Below, in pieces: positions 62,206-64,000 of a DNA stretch of 64,000 nt. A program made the position numbers and the translations under genes. Source of the stretch: Eubacteriales bacterium (GTDB taxonomy: Bacteria > Bacillota > Clostridia > Peptostreptococcales > Anaerovoracaceae); the NCBI GenBank assembly GCA_028692105.1, contig JAQUYC010000001.1, positions 1 through 64,000 of the forward strand. Reading direction: 5' to 3'. The notes under the pieces were generated by a model that was not told the origin of the DNA, did not search any database, and was given only the letters and a program-made list of their open reading frames with translations. Position 1 is the first letter of the stretch. Each line of letters starts with the position of its first letter.

Positions 62206-63411
62206 CTACAACAATGGAATTACCGATACATAAACACCTGTAAGTATTGCTGTTGTGATAACACCGCAGATATTAGCTCCCATCGCAAATTGCAGGATTA
62301 TTGCACGTTTATTGACCAGAGCGGCTTCATGCTGAGCTATTTTTGCAGTGGTCGGTACACATGAAACCCCGGCAATACCAATGACAGGATTAAACTTTTT
62401 GCCGTTGATTAGATAAACAACATAACCCCCAATTATTCCGCCGATTCCGGAGAGTCCAAGAGCGATTACTCCAAGTATAAGAAGAATCAAAACCTTTGGA
62501 TTCAAAAGTGTGCTGGCTTCACATAATACACCGAGCATCAGGCCGAGGAAGAATGTTGCCGTATATAGGAAAACATCATCAAGTAGTCTGACATACTTTG
62601 TCATACCGGATTCTTTTATCGCATTGCCAAGGAAGAAGCTTAACAATAACGGAGCAGCCACCGGTAAAAGCAGGCTTAAAAAGGTACAGGCAATGATATC
62701 AAAAGCAATTTTCTCCCCGGAGGTAATATCACTCTTTTTTGAAACCTTAACTGTCAGCTCTCTAAGATGCCTTGGAACCATTGCTCTGATAAGGAAGGGA
62801 TAAGCACCGTAAGTCAGGCTCAAATACAAGTATGCGATAACTGTAATTGGAACAAAAATCTCCGGTGCCAGCATCAGGGCTGTAAAAAGAACCATCGGTC
62901 CGTCGGCCCCGCCGACGATAGATATGGCAGCTGCCTCACTGTAATTCAACCCCATTGCGACTGCTATGGGAAATGTAGCCACCGAGCCTAATTCGGCAAA
63001 TAACGCAATGAGCATGCTGGTAAAAGGAAATCGCAGGACATTTCCGACATCTGCCAGAACTCCTATACCCATAAAAACCAAACATGCAATCAGGTTATTA
63101 CCAAATGCAAACGTGTAAATCGGCTGAAAAACATCTATTTGCAAAGCATACATAATTGATTCTGTATCAGAAGCAAGAGTATCTGTAAAAAGTGTGCCGG
63201 TTTCAGTCGGCGAGAAAAATAAAACACCTGCATTTACAGCAGCCATACCAAAACCCATAGGGATCATGATCAACGGCTCCAAAGTACCTCTTTTACCCAA
63301 CCAAACAAAGATAATGCCAATGATAATCAACACAACTCTGGCAATGGCAATTTTGGGTTCCTGATAAGCAAGCGTACCAATGCCTTGAAATAATGTAAAT
63401 AAGAATTCCAT
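62206..63411 (-). CDS. Sodium-translocating decarboxylase, beta subunit (GcdB/OadB/MmdB)
   Basis: The integral membrane subunit that couples decarboxylation of a biotin-carried carboxyl to Na+ export. The 401-aa protein has about ten helices and the family text LTVKVSKKSD-like cytosolic segment, NLIACLVFMGIGVLADVGN (Na+ site aspartate), AAISIVGGADGPMVLFTALML, and GIAGVSCVPTTAKIAQHEA near the C-terminus. The gene set BCCP - two tiny membrane proteins - beta is typical of glutaconyl-CoA, methylmalonyl-CoA or oxaloacetate decarboxylases; which one depends on the alpha subunit, outside this window. Glutaconyl-CoA is attractive given glutamate metabolism but not proven. Confidence 0.93.
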   Translation of the reverse strand: MEFLFTLFQGIGTLAYQEPKIAIARVVLIIIGIIFVWLGKRGTLEPLIMIPMGFGMAAVNAGVLFFSPTETGTLFTDTLASDTESIMYALQIDVFQPIYTFAFGNNLIACLVFMGIGVLADVGNVLRFPFTSMLIALFAELGSVATFPIAVAMGLNYSEAAAISIVGGADGPMVLFTALMLAPEIFVPITVIAYLYLSLTYGAYPFLIRAMVPRHLRELTVKVSKKSDITSGEKIAFDIIACTFLSLLLPVAAPLLLSFFLGNAIKESGMTKYVRLLDDVFLYTATFFLGLMLGVLCEASTLLNPKVLILLILGVIALGLSGIGGIIGGYVVYLINGKKFNPVIGIAGVSCVPTTAKIAQHEAALVNKRAIILQFAMGANICGVITTAILTGVYVSVIPLL

Positions 63412-63422
63412 CTATTTGTGCC

Positions 63423-63581
63423 TCACTTTCCTTCACTCGCCTTATTTTTTGAATCCATAGCCACCTTTTTAGGCGAAGCGAGGCGTATTATACCCATCAT
63501 TATTTTAATAAGAAACGCAACAAGTACTGAAATGATAATTGCCAACAAATAGATTTCCCCTGCAATAATAATTTCATTCAT
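63423..63581 (-). CDS. Small membrane subunit of the sodium-pump decarboxylase (gamma/delta-like)
   Basis: A 52-aa protein starting MNEIIIAGEIYLLAIIISVL (start chosen for AAAGGAAATATTT). It has one membrane helix (residues 5-36) and a charged lysine-rich C-terminus (SPKKVAMDSKNKASEGK). OadG/MmdD-type gamma or delta subunits have this plan but are usually longer, with a Pro/Ala linker. It is 11 bp from the beta-subunit gene. Confidence 0.7.
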   Translation of the reverse strand: MNEIIIAGEIYLLAIIISVLVAFLIKIMMGIIRLASPKKVAMDSKNKASEGK

Positions 63582-63614
63582 AAATATTTCCTTTCCAACA
63601 AACATATAAATCGG

Positions 63615-63713
63615 TTACTTCAGTTCCTTTCTTATATTAACTACAAAGACAATTGCAATTACAATGAATATTACTGCCATTGCCGCTACGGATACCGGTG
63701 TCAATTCAATCAT
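63615..63713 (-). CDS. 32-residue membrane peptide of the sodium-pump decarboxylase
   Basis: Too short for the ORF track. The ATG at 63713 follows GTGAGGAGTAAGAATA; the chain MIELTPVSVAAMAVIFIVIAI and VFVVNIRKELK is one transmembrane helix with a basic end. It resembles the small epsilon or N-terminal gamma pieces known in such decarboxylases (e.g. MmdE of Veillonella). Placement between the carrier and the 52-aa gene, with a good ribosome site, supports a real gene. Confidence 0.65.
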   Translation of the reverse strand: MIELTPVSVAAMAVIFIVIAIVFVVNIRKELK

Positions 63714-63749
63714 TATTCTTACTCCTCACAATATAATTAACGCAAGAAA

Positions 63750-63778
63750 GAAAATCACAAATTTAATTTGTGATTTTC
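63750..63778. repeat. Perfect 29-bp palindrome between carrier and membrane-subunit genes
   Basis: GAAAATCACAAATT-T-AATTTGTGATTTTC, perfect 14-bp arms with one central base, in the 94-bp gap. A hairpin here could cause partial termination or processing and set the ratio of soluble to membrane subunits. Confidence 0.6.
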
Positions 63779-63807
63779 ATCTTCGATTGCAAATCATAGC
63801 CGGTTTT

Positions 63808-64000
63808 CTATTCGAGTACCGCCAGTACCTGATCTTCTTCAACCTGATCTCCAACCTTGACCTTAATCTCTTTTACTGTTCCGTTCTCTCCGTATACGGC
63901 AGTCTCCATCTTCATCGCCTCGATGATTATGACTTCATCATCTTCTGTAACAGCGTCTCCAACATTGATGTTGATTCCAAAAATCTTTCCGGATATCGGG
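63808..64000 (-). CDS. Biotin carboxyl carrier protein/domain (partial, N-terminus off the window)
   Basis: Only the last 63 residues are in the window, running off the right edge. The frame contains IIIEAMKMETAVYGENGTVK, the biotinylation lysine in EAMKM, preceded by GKIFGININ-VGDAVTEDD and followed by VKVGDQVEEDQVLAVLE. It carries the carboxyl group from the alpha subunit to the membrane beta subunit of the sodium-pump decarboxylase. It may be a separate protein or the tail of a fused alpha subunit; the window cannot tell. Confidence 0.88.
   Translation of the reverse strand, partial: PISGKIFGININVGDAVTEDDEVIIIEAMKMETAVYGENGTVKEIKVKVGDQVEEDQVLAVLE

Noticed and set aside
1-64000. CRISPR arrays, tRNA or rRNA genes, prophage
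   Set aside because: No regularly spaced repeats, tRNA-like cloverleaf ends or rRNA text was noticed on reading; no phage genes in the ORF track.

Overview
The window is chromosomal DNA of an anaerobic, low-to-mid GC, Gram-positive-type bacterium, most likely a member of the Clostridia and probably an amino-acid fermenter. The clues are a biotin-dependent sodium-pumping decarboxylase (beta subunit, small membrane subunits, biotin carrier), an NADP-type glutamate dehydrogenase, a split transketolase, a B12-dependent ribonucleotide reductase, an AddA-type nuclease, CsaB/TagA wall-polymer enzymes and a SpoVB-like flippase. The exact family cannot be fixed from the sequence alone. No rRNA, tRNA, CRISPR array or intact mobile element was seen; the only transposon trace is a short IS256-type remnant.

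Layout. 0-3 kb (minus): FtsX (cut by the window edge), FtsE, a ParA-fold protein with a degenerate P-loop, and a PrcB-like lipid-anchored or membrane-anchored protein. 3-9 kb (minus): a tightly overlapping operon DUF5693 - csaB - tagA - transketolase N half - transketolase C half. 9-14.6 kb (minus): a small exported protein, a MazF/EndoA toxin with an unusually short antitoxin, NAD(P)HX dehydratase, a perfect 100-bp palindromic element, MgtE with a candidate leader-peptide attenuator, and dihydroxy-acid dehydratase. 14.8-21.8 kb (minus): a three-gene cluster with a 1,620-residue multidomain protein (HD domain, helical repeats, nucleotidyltransferase, possible acetyltransferase and phosphoribosyltransferase-like domains), a lactate/malate-dehydrogenase-like protein and an iron-sulfur flavoprotein-like protein.

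22-38 kb: glutamate dehydrogenase, endonuclease III, an RND efflux operon with its TetR regulator and a candidate operator, a DEAD-box helicase, a TM1266-type regulator, class II ribonucleotide reductase, and an aconitase - isocitrate dehydrogenase - GntR operon with a candidate operator. With glutamate dehydrogenase these could supply 2-oxoglutarate and glutamate. 38-50 kb: AddA, SpoVB-like flippase, phosphoglycerate mutase, a GH26 glycosidase, corrinoid adenosyltransferase and two FAD proteins.

50-64 kb: a metallophosphoesterase, then a six-gene plus-strand operon that looks like a group 4 membrane hydrogenase (Hyf/Ech/complex I relatives) but whose large subunit has lost both cysteine pairs that bind the NiFe centre. 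It is therefore an energy-converting-hydrogenase-related (Ehr-type) complex with an unknown reaction. Convergent to it lies a pair resembling corrinoid reactivation factors (a RACo-type ATPase without its ferredoxin domain, and a MetH-activation-domain-like protein with a four-cysteine tail). HdeD-like and universal-stress proteins and the sodium-pump decarboxylase genes close the window.

The most interesting items are the Ehr-type complex, the corrinoid-activation-like pair, the giant multidomain cluster, and the mgtE leader with two mutually exclusive helices around a 29-codon ORF ending in three arginine codons.
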